From Cavenderia fasciculata (lineage: Eukaryota > Evosea > Eumycetozoa > Acytosteliales > Cavenderiaceae): DNA of 64,000 nt. The notes below the pieces were generated by a model. It was given only the letters and a program-made list of their open reading frames with translations, did no database searches and had not been told where the DNA came from. Below, one piece after another: positions 46,015-56,440 of the stretch (positions are counted from its first letter, which is position 1; each line of letters begins with the position of its first letter). A program made the position numbers and the translations under genes. The DNA lies in NCBI RefSeq assembly GCF_000203815.1, contig NW_004457734.1, forward strand, positions 1,247,233 to 1,311,232, read 5' to 3'.

Positions 46015-46702
46015 AAATGAAAACAAAGAAGACTTTGGACAGTTGGTAAAGGAACTTCCAATCGAGAATCTCCAGACCATCACCAAAATGTTGTCAGTCG
46101 ATATCCAAGAATGTTTCGATAAAGAACATGTAATTCAAAAGAGTATGTATAAATAAAATGATTGGCCAAAAACACTTTGGTTTTATAGATGTTAAATAAT
46201 AATGATTAATATTAATCATTATTATTTAATATTAATTAACGTATCGCCAGAGATTAGCAATGCAATCAAACAATTGAAATCAGAGAATAAGGTTTTCAAA
46301 ATGTATGAAGATGAGAGGAGATGTCGATGCATCACAATATAGCGAGGCAGATAGAGATAATGAATGTATGTGCGACCATGACGGGTATCACGATGTTTGG
46401 TTCAAGACTCCAGTACAAGCATTCAAAGAATTTGGAGACCCAGAGGAACTTGAAAAGATGTCAGAAGATTTCTAGGTTCGTGGATCATTATCGTTAAGTC
46501 ATGGAACAGGTCAGACTCGGATGGTATAGAATTTATAATAAAATTACTAGTTAAATAAAATACATTCATCAATCGTTTCTTTACAAATTTCTTAATTTAT
46601 TTGCACGAGTCCAAGCTTGCACGCAAAAATACAACAGCAACTTTGATGATTGATTTCTATGATTATACCAATCACCAACTACAAGATATGGAATATCAAT
46701 AA
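46015..46702 (+). pseudogene. Broken multi-exon gene, unknown family
   Basis: Coding-like pieces occur in order with good splice sites: 46015-46142 (KEDFGQLVKELPIENLQTI), then an intron with GTATGT and GCCAG ends, 46251 onward (ISNAIKQLKSENKVFKM), then in another frame VDASQYSEADRDNECMCDHD, an in-frame TAG at 46473, then VRGSLSLSHGTGQTRM, and after a GTATAG donor the last exon 46610-46702 (SKLARKNTTATLMIDFYDY). No ATG opens the first piece. The frame change falls around 46300-46330. Together these signs point to a gene that is no longer functional, or whose assembly is poor. The CMCDHDGYHD segment might bind a metal. Family not recognised. Confidence 0.5.
46192..46229. repeat. Perfect 38 bp AT-rich palindrome
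   Basis: The two 19-base arms (TTAAATAATAATGATTAAT and its complement) meet with no spacer, inside the intron of the broken gene. This length is beyond chance even in AT-rich DNA. Confidence 0.85.
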
Positions 46703-46899
46703 ATTAATCCATGTCTGCTACCTATCAATATTATAAAACAAAGAAACACGTGCATAATCCTCTTCGTCCTCATCCTCAATCATCCCAAACTCTTTCATCT
46801 AAAAGGGTCGTAATCCCTTTTTGATATTTGATTACAATTTAATTTTTTGCAATTTGTATTTTATTTCTGTCCCTAAATACAATTTGTCTATAATGTTTA

Positions 46900-48425
46900 T
46901 TATTCATGTGTAATTTGAATTAAAACACTTTTATATTTCTTTAATATTTTACTTAGATCATCTCTTGATATATTTTCTCTCCACATTATTTCTTCCAAAT
47001 GATGTAATCCTCTAAAATATGGACATAATCTAAAAATAAAATAAAATAAATTAATTAGTGTTGTATATTTTTTCTTTTGTTTCTTTCTTATTTACCTTTT
47101 AAATAATTGATAGGATTTTGTATTATCATCAATTTTTTCGAAAAAAGCAATTTCATGAGGTTGAGATTGTGAAGGCATTAATGGAAATGGAGTAGATTGA
47201 TAAAGATGATTTTGAGGTGATGAGGAGTTATTATTATTATTAAAACTTCCAGCATTACCACCACTACTACTATTTTGACTATTTACACTACCATTATTAT
47301 TATTTGGATGAGATAGATGAAGTGGGGTCATGATCATTAAATGTACATATGTGTGTAGTTGAACAATGAGATCGTGTTGCAAGAGCCATCCAACGATTTG
47401 AAGAAATACTACATAATAATTTTGGTGAATTTTACTAATGTGTTCTGCAAGAGGACGAGCTGTTGAAAATCGAAAGAGAATGTCTTGGAATTTGAATTCA
47501 GGAAACAGCGTCGAAAACTTGTTGCCCAAATCGACAAGGTCATTCGAGTTTCTGGGGTTGAGCACATAGACATTGTTTTTGGTCATCATATTGATGATCT
47601 TTGCTTTTCTCCAATAGACCAAATGTGATGCCAGACGATAGATTTGCGCCAATGGTAGATCAGTCTCCATTTGCAAATCTCTAAAATTTTTGGTTGGTTT
47701 GGCAACTTCGAGTAGACGAAGTAGTGCCGGTGAAATATCAGATGGTGGGATGGGAATGGAATCGTCGTCGGTCGCTGCAAATGGTAGTAGGGCGTGGTAT
47801 GGACGAATAGGGTATTCGGGGTAATAGTCTGGGTTGATAATGTTGAGATTGAGGTTCACCCAACCATTGATACGCATGCTAACCACACGGTCCTCTTTAA
47901 GGCCATGATATATATCTTTGATTTCTCTGGCTAGCCTACTCGCTCGTAGTATTCTATTTGTAAGTTCTTCGTGATTTGGTTTCTCATCGGCAGAGATTGT
48001 ATCCAAAGTGTGTTCGGTCAACCAAGCGTCTCTAATTGTCATCATTTCGTGTGCTTGCTTTGTTATATAATTACATCGGTCTTGTTCGTGTTGGAGAGCC
48101 GATGCAATCTTTAATGCCAATCGTTTTAAACTATCGTCCAACTTTAAATTCAAGTCACCCGATCTTGATGTCAATACAAATACTATATTAAATAATGTAA
48201 TTTCATCACTTGAATTATTATTTTTCTTTTGTTGTTGTTGTTGTTGAGAAGGATTATTATTACTATTATTATTATTATTATTATTTATATTATTATTATG
48301 AATAGAAGAAGATGAAGAAGTGGTTGAATTGGTTGAATTATTTAATATTAGTTTATCATTACAATTGGAAGGTGATTGGTTTTCCCTATCACTAATATTA
48401 CTATTACTACTATTATTTAATTTTC

Positions 48426-48456
<31 letters not shown>

Positions 48457-48987
48457 TCCATGTTTCTTTTGATTTGATTTTCTATTGTTTCCACTACGTT
48501 TTAAACCATCTCTACTTGATTTATGTTTACCACCACCATTATGTTTCTTGTGATGATCATCACTACTATCATCTTCACTATCATCTTCCTCTTCTTCACT
48601 ATCTTCATCCAATACAGTTGGATGACCAATAAACTTTGTATTTTCAATGGTCAGTTCAAAAGCTTGATCACAAAGAGTAGGTTTTGGGATGAGAATAGGT
48701 GTGATAATCTCTGACGACAGATTGTAGATGCTGTAAATGTCTTTGGTGATGTTTGACTTTGCACTGCTAGTTTGGTCTTGATTGAGGCCATCGTTTTCAT
48801 TTGATCCTCCTCCACCACTGCCAGCACCCTTGCTTCCACTAGACCCCGGGGTCATCATTGGATGTTGTTGTCTAAATGCCATCATTGTCTCATCACTGAC
48901 CTTTCCTCTAGTGACTGCTGGATACCTAAACATCAACTTGTCACCACCAATACTGGTATGTACAACGAATATAACTCCGAGTAACAT
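46900..48987 (-). CDS. nprl3: NPRL3, GATOR1 complex subunit
   Basis: Two exons, 48987-47096 and 47029-46900, join in phase (FK|RLCPYF) and give 673 residues. The N-terminal longin-like part starts LLGVIFVVHTSIGGDKLMFRYP, a family signature, followed by a long low-complexity insert (acidic, His-rich and Asn/Gln tracts, residues ~60-260). Then come DEITLFNIVFVLTSRSGD, IRPYHALLPF and a winged-helix part (LASHLVYWRKAKIINMM). The last exon gives YFRGLHHLEEIMWRENISR, the conserved NPRL3 C-terminus. With NPRL2 and DEPDC5, NPRL3 forms GATOR1, which turns off TORC1 under amino-acid limitation at the lysosome. A histidine run near residue 190 is notable. Confidence 0.92.
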
Positions 48988-49283
48988 GGTGTGACACAAC
49001 AAATAACTTTGTTAAAATATCTTCTTCTTCTTCTTAATTGATGAACTACAACAAGTATAATGAGCAAAGGTCATAATTATGTATCAATTTTTTGAAATTT
49101 TTTTTTTCTTCGTCTAGGGTCGAATGATTTGATACAAAGATTGAGTACTCTAAAGAAACGACAAGTAGATAGACAGAAAGATAGATTGATCAATCAATCA
49201 ATCATCAGAGTTTTCACACATATACATATATTTATACATATCACATCAACTATAGTTAGTTAGATATAGAGAGAGAGAGAGAA

Positions 49284-49970
49284 ATGGGAGTACTTGGTTA
49301 TTTCAAAAGTTATATAACAGGTGAAGATTCGTCATCATCATCATCAGATAAAAGATCATTACAAGAACAACCAGATTTAAAGAATGATAGTCAAGAACAA
49401 CAAGGTGGTCAACAACAAAAACAAAAGAAACAAGGAAAGCAATCAAAAACAAAACAAGGACAACAACAAGCAACACCAACAATAATCAAAGAAGATCCAT
49501 GGAGACTTGACAAGAGAAAAGAAAATCTTATACAAATATACTTTGATTCAGACCAATGGGTAAAGTCTATGGACAATAGACTCTATTCTAAAATATACAA
49601 CTATGGCTTTTCAGTACAGAACCCAGAGAGATCAATGTGGACGTTTGGTGCATTGGGAGGAGCGTTTGGCTACATCTTTACCAACTCTTTTGTCAAAAAC
49701 TATCCTCTTCAAACCATTAAATCTATTCTCTTGATCTCTGCTACATTTGGAGGAGCCTATTATTCATCAAACGTTATCTATGAAAACGTAAAGGATGAAA
49801 TACCATTGTGGAGAGAACAAAGTTTAGATATTATCGATTTCAGAGACAACATCAAAGAAATTCTACCAATCATGTATAGAAACGAAAGATTCAAGATTAT
49901 CGAAGAATTTGATAAAGAAAATAGAGATGCTATCAATTATGCTAGAATTCATTGGACAAAAAAGGAATAA
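49284..49970 (+). CDS. Two-helix membrane protein, unknown
   Basis: A single exon of 228 residues. Residues 1-70 are Ser, Gln and Lys-rich; residues ~70-110 are charged (EDPWRLDKRKENLIQIYFD). Two likely membrane segments follow, FGALGGAFGYIFTNSF at ~120-137 and IKSILLISATFGGAYYSSN at ~146-165, both Gly-rich like inner mitochondrial membrane helices. The C-terminus is charged (IKEILPIMYRNERFKIIEEF). The start at 49284 lies after a GA-rich leader. I do not recognise a family; the helix style hints at mitochondria (inference only). Confidence 0.7.
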   Translation: MGVLGYFKSYITGEDSSSSSSDKRSLQEQPDLKNDSQEQQGGQQQKQKKQGKQSKTKQGQQQATPTIIKEDPWRLDKRKENLIQIYFDSDQWVKSMDNRLYSKIYNYGFSVQNPERSMWTFGALGGAFGYIFTNSFVKNYPLQTIKSILLISATFGGAYYSSNVIYENVKDEIPLWREQSLDIIDFRDNIKEILPIMYRNERFKIIEEFDKENRDAINYARIHWTKKE

Positions 49971-50466
49971 TAATAAATTAATAATAATAGAATAATAATA
50001 AATCATTTTTTAAAAACAACAACAAATGAACATGAATTGGAAATGGAATTATAATATAATTGTATTGGAATAGAAAAGGAAAAAGAAAACAAACAAATCT
50101 CTGGAAAGTATAGTATTGGAATTTGAATTTGAATTGAACTTGAAATATTACAGCCATTTAAGGTATTGTTGGTACTAGTTTATTAATCAACTTTTGTGTG
50201 AATGAATGCCTTTTTTTTAGTTAGGTTTAAGTTTGATGTTGTTATCGATCTATCGGTGTTTGTTTGTATGTTTGTTTGTATGTTTGTTTGTATGTGTATG
50301 TATGGTGGTTGGTTGGTTGGTTGGATTTGGTTGGACTTGGTTGATGATGATGTATTTATGTATTGGTTGGTTGGTTGGTGTTGGTTTGTTTGTTAGTTAG
50401 TTGTTTATATCAATATGTTATTATTATTATTAATTATTAATTATTAATTTGTTACTTTTTAATAAT
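49971..50466. other. 3' spacer with (TTTG)n/(TTGG)n repeats
   Basis: Convergent 3' region. From 50255 to 50400 it is a run of GTTTGTAT, GGTT and GTTTG repeats. The frame at 50202-50396 is a by-product of these repeats. Confidence 0.6.
50255..50400. repeat. G/T-rich microsatellite
   Basis: Units GTTTGTAT, TTGG and GTTT in succession, strongly strand-asymmetric (few C). Confidence 0.85.
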
Positions 50467-51849
50467 TTAATTGGTTGAAATTTCAAGTTGAGTGACTCTT
50501 TCGACACCACCGAGATTCATCATCAAACCTCTTGCTGATGGACTAAGAGGTGTAACATTACGTGGCGATGCATTACCTGGGGCATTTGAAGATGATGAGG
50601 TATTGTCAAAGCTGGACAATGCTCTGGGCGAGATGAGTGGTGATAGATTAATGGAAATCTTGTGTTTGAGTGATGTACTAGCGGCCATATGTGATGGAGC
50701 AGCACTGACAGTGATGGTAGTCATGTTGGAAGCAGCAACAGCAGCAGTATAATTCTCCAACAAAGCAACAAAGAATCTATCAGCAATCTTTGAATCCTTC
50801 ATAAAATATAATGTTGGTTCAAATAATTCACATTCTCCTAAACATAATTTACCATTATACAACAACTAAAATAGAATCAAAAGAAAAAGAAATAAAAGAA
50901 ATAATTAATATATTTTTTTTTTTTTTCTAGAGATAGATAATTAGATTTTAACATACCATATCAACTCTAGCATATAAAGGTTTAGTAATTTGTTTGGAAA
51001 TGTAATCAATAACCTTTTGAGAGATTTGGATATCAGATGATGATGGAGTGTTGATTTGGACTGATCCACCGTGATCCTCTTGTACTCTAAAATCATTCTT
51101 GCATGGTTTCTTGACGATAGAGTGAGAGAACTTGCCGTTAAAGTAGAGGTATGAGAATTCACCTTGGGTAAGGACAGACTCTACAAATGGTTGGATCATC
51201 ATTTGACTCTCCTTTAAGAGTGACTCAAACTCTGATTGGTACTGTGTCCAGGTGTCGAGTGTGAATCGGTAGGTACCGTAGCCGTTGGCACCAATGGTTG
51301 GCTTTATCACAAAATGAGTCTGGGTCTCTGGAAAGATTCTCTTTTCAAAGCCAAGTTCGATAAAGTCACGGATCGTCTTTCTGGTCTGACAAATGTCTCC
51401 TTGAGTGACATAGACTGTTGGAATGGTATCAATGCCACCGAGTTCATTCATTTCCTTCAAGTATACTTTATTCCAATTCCAACGGATCAATGAAGTTGGA
51501 TTAAGTAACTTGATCTTGGGCATCGATTCGATCTTTTTCATCCATTGTTGGAACTCTTCAAATTTATGAACATAATCCTGGAAATGAAAAAAAATAATAA
51601 AGATGTTAGTCAGTCTGAAGATACAATCCAAGTGGATTCCAAATAATTATTTAAAAGTAAGTTTGTACATACCCAGAGTGATCGGATGACCAAACAATCG
51701 TATAGAGACCAATCTACAGACTTATCATTCCAAACCACAACAGAACATGAAAAGTGGGTGGAAGCAGCCTCCATCAAGACATGATCATCATGATTAAGAG
51801 TTGGATAGTCTAAAGATGTAAGAAAACCTACTTTGATTTGTTGTCTCAT
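50467..51849 (-). CDS. ATP-grasp enzyme, RimK/DcsG-like
   Basis: Three exons, 51849-51673, 51577-50957 and 50865-50467, all joined in phase 0, give 398 residues. The N-terminal pre-ATP-grasp part contains VVVWNDKSVDWSLYDCLVIR, followed by DYVHKFEEFQQWMKKIE and LLNPTSLIRWNWNKVYL, the pattern of bacterial DcsG and glutathione-synthetase-like ATP-grasp proteins. The ATP site lies in THFVIKPTIGANGYGTYRF and QPFVESVLTQGEFSYLYF; the metal-binding end is YARVDM ... LGECELFEPTLYF. Such enzymes join a carboxylate to an amine or similar using ATP. The C-terminal ~95 residues are Ser/Pro-rich (SPRALSSFD, SPSARGL) and not part of the fold. Substrate unknown. Eukaryotic copies are patchy, so old transfer from bacteria is possible. 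Confidence 0.8.
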
Positions 51850-53784
51850 TGTGTATTTTGTTTCTAATATAGTCAGAGAAAGTTGGAGGTGGAATGGAAT
51901 TTATTTGGTTAATATCAAAATTTTTGATCAAAACATTTTGGATCATAATTGCTTTAGCTAATATATTATAAATATAAATAACCCATCTTGCTAATTAATT
52001 AAGTAACTTGCCACGGCTCTCACTCAACAGTGCCCCTGTTACAACTTTCAATGTGGCACACACTCACACACACTGCCCAGCAATGATCACCATTGCTTTT
52101 ACATAAAGATAAGAGGTATGATACAGGTTATTTTTAAAAATAATAAAATGGCATAAAGTTGATATTTATGACAACAAAAAAAACATACTTTTGGTTTATA
52201 AAGTTAAAATTAAAATGATATACAAAAAAGGTAGAAATACAATATTCATGAAGATCTCAAGGAGATTAATATGATATCGGCAGTATACCAAAAAATGATT
52301 AATACGAAAAAAAATTGTTTTGTGTCGATGTTCAAAGGATGATGGTTTGGTTGATGCTAATCAAATTGATCTAAAAAAACCACGCAACACTTTTAAGTTC
52401 ATTAATTGGTCTCGAAAGAGATATCGTATCGAAATGTTGTTGCTGTTATTGTTGTTGTTGTGTTGTATCAAAATATTTGTGGTATCGTGTTATTTAATTA
52501 AGGATCGGTATGTGTCATAGACTGGTATTAGTCGGCTGGTTGGTATACAAAAAAACAAAATTGATATGGTGGTTGGGTTGGTTGGTGTGGAGGGTTCCCA
52601 TATGAGTCGACAAATTAAACCATAACGATAAGATCAATATACAATGTCGACAGGTATTTATCGACTGGTAGTTATACAAAAAAAAAGAAATGGTGGGGAA
52701 CGGCCAATGTACACATTAAATGGGTTTAAGCTCTGATTGGATGATGCAAATTTATATTATATTATATAATATATTATATATGTTACCTTTTAATCTCTTT
52801 GTAGAATGAAAACTCTATAGTTCTTCATCTCCTTGCAACCACAATGATCCTTTTTGATCTCGCGCTGTATCCCCGGAAGGGTTGTGGTCAAGAAAAAAAA
52901 AAGAAGAATAATATTAAATATTTCATATGATCTGTGAGTTGAGGACAAGCTAACACACGCCAAAATATCTCCCGACTCAAAAGCCCTCGCTCTGCTCGTT
53001 GAGTTTTGATTGATTGATTATTTTGGAAATTTTCTCGAGAACTGTTCACTTTTTTTTTTTACTATAAGCTCTCTGTTGGCGCGTCTGATGAGCCCATAGC
53101 CTCGGCTCGAGAGGTCCTTTCTTTCGTTTTGGTCTTATCGCAGGTAAAAATAACACACTTAATGCAAAGCAATGATTGTTTATCTGTATGGGCGAGGGCC
53201 TTGACTTTTTCATAGCAATAAAACGTATTCAAGCGAATAGACCCCCCATAGTCGATCAATAAAGATTCGTGCAGAACCTTTCGTCTTTGTCGTCTTCAAC
53301 CCCCTTTCGATGGTGAACATATCCACACAACCAAGTTGGCTGTATTTAAACGACGACTCGAGTTGGATAATGAATGCCGACAAATCATCTCCAAAGTGTC
53401 GGTTGTTCAAGCCACCGTGGTTAATTCAAACCATCACTGGGACCCTATTATTAACTATTGAATACATTATCGTACTCGGCCAATAGACCAAAAGAGTGAT
53501 TGTCGTTATCTATCTGTCCATCTATCCATCTATCTATTGAATTGACTACTTTACTTGTCTACATAGTTGCTTTCATTTACTCGTTGTTTTTTTTATCAAA
53601 TCTTCAGTTTATTGTGTGTATGGTTGGAAAAAAAAAGTGTAATCTAGATGATCAGTGTAAAGGTTATTAATGGTTGCATATGTTGTTATTGTATTGTTGT
53701 TGTTGTTGGTTGGTATTGGTTGGTTCTGTATTATTGCTGTTGTTGTTGTTGTTATTCTATTATTACCCCTATCTATTAATATAA
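51850..53784. other. 1.9 kb gene-poor region with degenerate repeats and atypical composition
   Basis: The longest stretch without a called gene. Left part: AT-rich, with AGCAATG/CATTGCT hairpin near 52078-52096. Middle: three copies of a degenerate 25-base word ending TATACAAAAAA at 52275-52296, 52530-52556 and 52660-52687. Right part, 52860-53480: richer in G+C, with overlapping minus-strand frames (53062-53410) that have non-random codon use but no clear match. These might be remnants of a mobile element or of a lost gene. I found no intact gene. Confidence 0.4.
52275..52687. repeat. Three dispersed degenerate copies of a ~25 bp word
   Basis: The copies read TATCGGCAG-TATACC-AAAAAA, AGTCGGCTGGTTGGTATACA and ATCGACTGGTAGTTATACAA, each followed by an A run. 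Their spacing is about 255 and 130 bp. Confidence 0.45.
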
Positions 53785-55272
53785 TTATTTATAAGTATCT
53801 ACAATTTTCTTGCATATTTCAGTGAATAGCTCGTTAACGTTAAAACCAGTCTGTGCTGATGTCTCAAAAAATATAACGTCACCAAGTTCAGAGATGTATT
53901 TGCTAACTTCGTCTACTTGTACTTCACGATGTGGCAAGTCAGCCTTGTTTCCTGCCAAGGCCAAAATAAGGTTGGGTGATGCTTGCTTTTGTAATTCTGA
54001 TACCCATCTCTTTAAAGTTTCAAAAGTATTCTAAAATGTGGTAAAGTAAAGTAATAAGTTATTGGTTAGTCATTAATGTCTTATACTACAGTATAGTTTT
54101 AGTTTTAGTTTTCAAGAAAGAACAATAATATCTTTCTTTTCATTCCTCCTGAATTGATGGGTCGAAAAAAAAAAATCGATTTTTGATTTTCCAATCGACC
54201 TACAATTGTCCTTGTCCTTGTCCTCCACCATTATGATGCAATGAAATGAACGTCAGTTCTTGTTTCATTCTCATCTTCTTGTTTTTTCGAGAAGAAGAGG
54301 ACAAAGAGAACAGAGAAGAAGATGCAATAGAAGATCGTAAACGGAGTTTTCTTTTTTTACCTACTTTTTTAGTAATATCATAAACAATAACAGCAGCTGA
54401 TGCTCCACGGTAGTACATTGGGGTAAGACTTCTATAACGTTCTTGACCAGCTATAATATTATGAGGTAATCAATTGATTAGTATCGATATTAAAAGGGTG
54501 GAGAATAGCTACTAGCTAGCGGTACTAGCTACTTTCGAATTGTATTGTTTTGAATAATAATAATATTTACCAGTGTCCCAAATCTCCAACTTTACTGTAT
54601 TTCCATTATCCAATGTCATATTCTTTACCAAAAATGCGGCACTAATTTAACAAAAAAGAAAAAGGAATGAGTAAATTAGACCAATGATTATTATGAGGTC
54701 AGTCATATTCATATTTCAGCAGGTGTATTGTATTATATATATATATATGAAGATATAATAATATAATAACTCCAACAGTGAAATATATAAATGATTGATT
54801 GATTGATCGAGTTGATTGATAAATTACCCAATAGTTGAATCAGTTGGAACGAATTCGTTTCTAACGAGACGAGAGGCTATACATGTCTTTCCAGTGTTCA
54901 TATCACCCAACAATACCAACTTTACACCTTTTTCTAATTTGTTTCTATTATCTGTATTGTTTCCTTCAACGATGCTTGCTATAAATATTTTCAAAACAAC
55001 AACCATATATTTGTTAATATATAAAATATCAATCAATATTGTTTAAACCAAAATAATAATAATATCCAACACTATGACCTATCGATCGATCGGTCGACAT
55101 TTAAACGATCCATTTGTAATATCATTTGTTTGTTTCCACGAGTTGTTGTATTGATCGATCGATATATCATAGTATCTGATTATTATTATTATGTAACTAA
55201 AAACTTACGCGATACACCTCCATCACTTTTGTTAGAGTCACCTCCACAACATCCACCTTGTTTCTTTGACAT
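53785..55272 (-). CDS. Rab5-class small GTPase lacking C-terminal prenylation cysteines
   Basis: Five exons, 55272-55209, 54978-54828, 54641-54571, 54450-54365 and 54030-53785, give 205 residues. The GTPase motifs are complete: P-loop GDMNTGKT at 46-53, Thr in DSTIGAAF (switch I of the Rab5/21/22 group), [17 protein letters not shown] at 150-154 and ETSAK near 176. The sequence [20 protein letters not shown] and [21 protein letters not shown] places it by Rab5. Rab5 controls early endosome fusion. Unusually, the protein ends KKIVDTYK without Cys, while the N-terminus reads [11 protein letters not shown]. This is like plant ARA6, which is lipid-modified at the N-terminus, but Gly is not at position 2, so palmitoylation of Cys8/Cys9 is more plausible. 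The last intron is 334 bp. Confidence 0.9.
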
Positions 55273-56440
55273 TATTGTATATTTATATAATTATTAATAT
55301 TAATACTCTTTGTAATAGTAATGAATGAAACTATAAATTATAATAATAATAATAATAATAATGGTGACAACGAATAATGTTAATTAAAATGTCTCGCTTC
55401 TTCTTTTTTGTTTCTATATTGCTGATGTATGATTGATGATGATGAGTTGACTATAATAAGACTGTGAAGAATAAATAAATAAATATAAACTAAACTAAAC
55501 AAACTAATCTTGTATAATATAATATAATATAATAAAACTAAACTAAACTGAATTCCTCCCTCTCTCGTTTCAATATAATATGATATGAGGGGGGAATGAA
55601 GGAGAGAGATAGACCTGTGTCGTGTGTGGTTGTAATATTTAATAATTTGAGTCGTTGTTGTTCTGTGGTTGTTGTTTGTTGTCTGTCTTTTGTCTTTTTA
55701 TGTGTTACCTTTTTTTTTAATCTAATATATGTCTATTGTTGTTGTCGTTTTAAAGTTATATAGGTATATGATAAGATAAATAGAGAGTGGACGCAATGAT
55801 AGGTAAGTGTATAAATATAAGTAAGTAGGAGAAGTAGTAAGAATCTTGATGGGAGGGGGGTGCTGTTGGAAGCCTAACCTTTTTTTGAATTTTTTGTGTA
55901 TTTTTCGATCGTGAGAATCCTGGTATCAAGCGTCGTTGTTTGTTTTAATTACTTGAATGGCTACCACGCGCAGATAGATAAATATAAACACACTAAATTT
56001 GATAAATATATATATATATATATATATATACACACTATAATACCACTATAACCTATTAACAATGGATGAAAAGGAGCCGTGCGGCAAAGATGCAAGTCCC
56101 TTGGTTCTGTAAAAAAAAAGAGTAGTTGCGTTCAATAAATTTATTTCCCCCACGATTGATTGTTGTTGTTTTTTTGAAGATATTATTTTTCCGTTCGAAT
56201 TGACAACAATCGTGTTGACAACAACCGTAACCCCACCATCTTGAAGCTTCCATTAATATCTTTTTTTATCTTGTTATTATTATTAATTATTAATTATTAT
56301 TATTATTTTGTTTAGAATTTAGATAAAACACAAAGCACTTCCTCAATACTCGGTTCTCAAATCTGATCCAGCTAGATAAGATAGATAAATGTCAGATGTC
56401 AGATGTTAGATATATCTTTTACAAATTTAAAATATTTTGA
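55273..56440. other. Promoter region of Rab5-like gene and 3' spacer of Aurora kinase
   Basis: About 1.17 kb with (AAT)n, TAATA and TAAAC repeats (55340-55550), a CT-rich part and an (AT)n array. On the minus strand 56056-56253 is open, with good ATG context and a peptide rich in Cys near the start (CCQHDCCQFE), but without other support. Confidence 0.45.
56005..56030. repeat. (AT)n microsatellite
   Basis: About twelve AT units, in the spacer between the Rab5-like and Aurora genes. Confidence 0.85.

Noticed and set aside
50202-50396. 64-codon frame with many Trp, Gly and Leu
   Set aside because: Encoded by the GTTTG/TTGG microsatellite.
53085-53130. CTGATGAG with a GAGCC/GGCTC stem, like a hammerhead ribozyme core
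   Set aside because: The required GAAA after stem II reads GAGA, and no cleavage-site strand pairs correctly.
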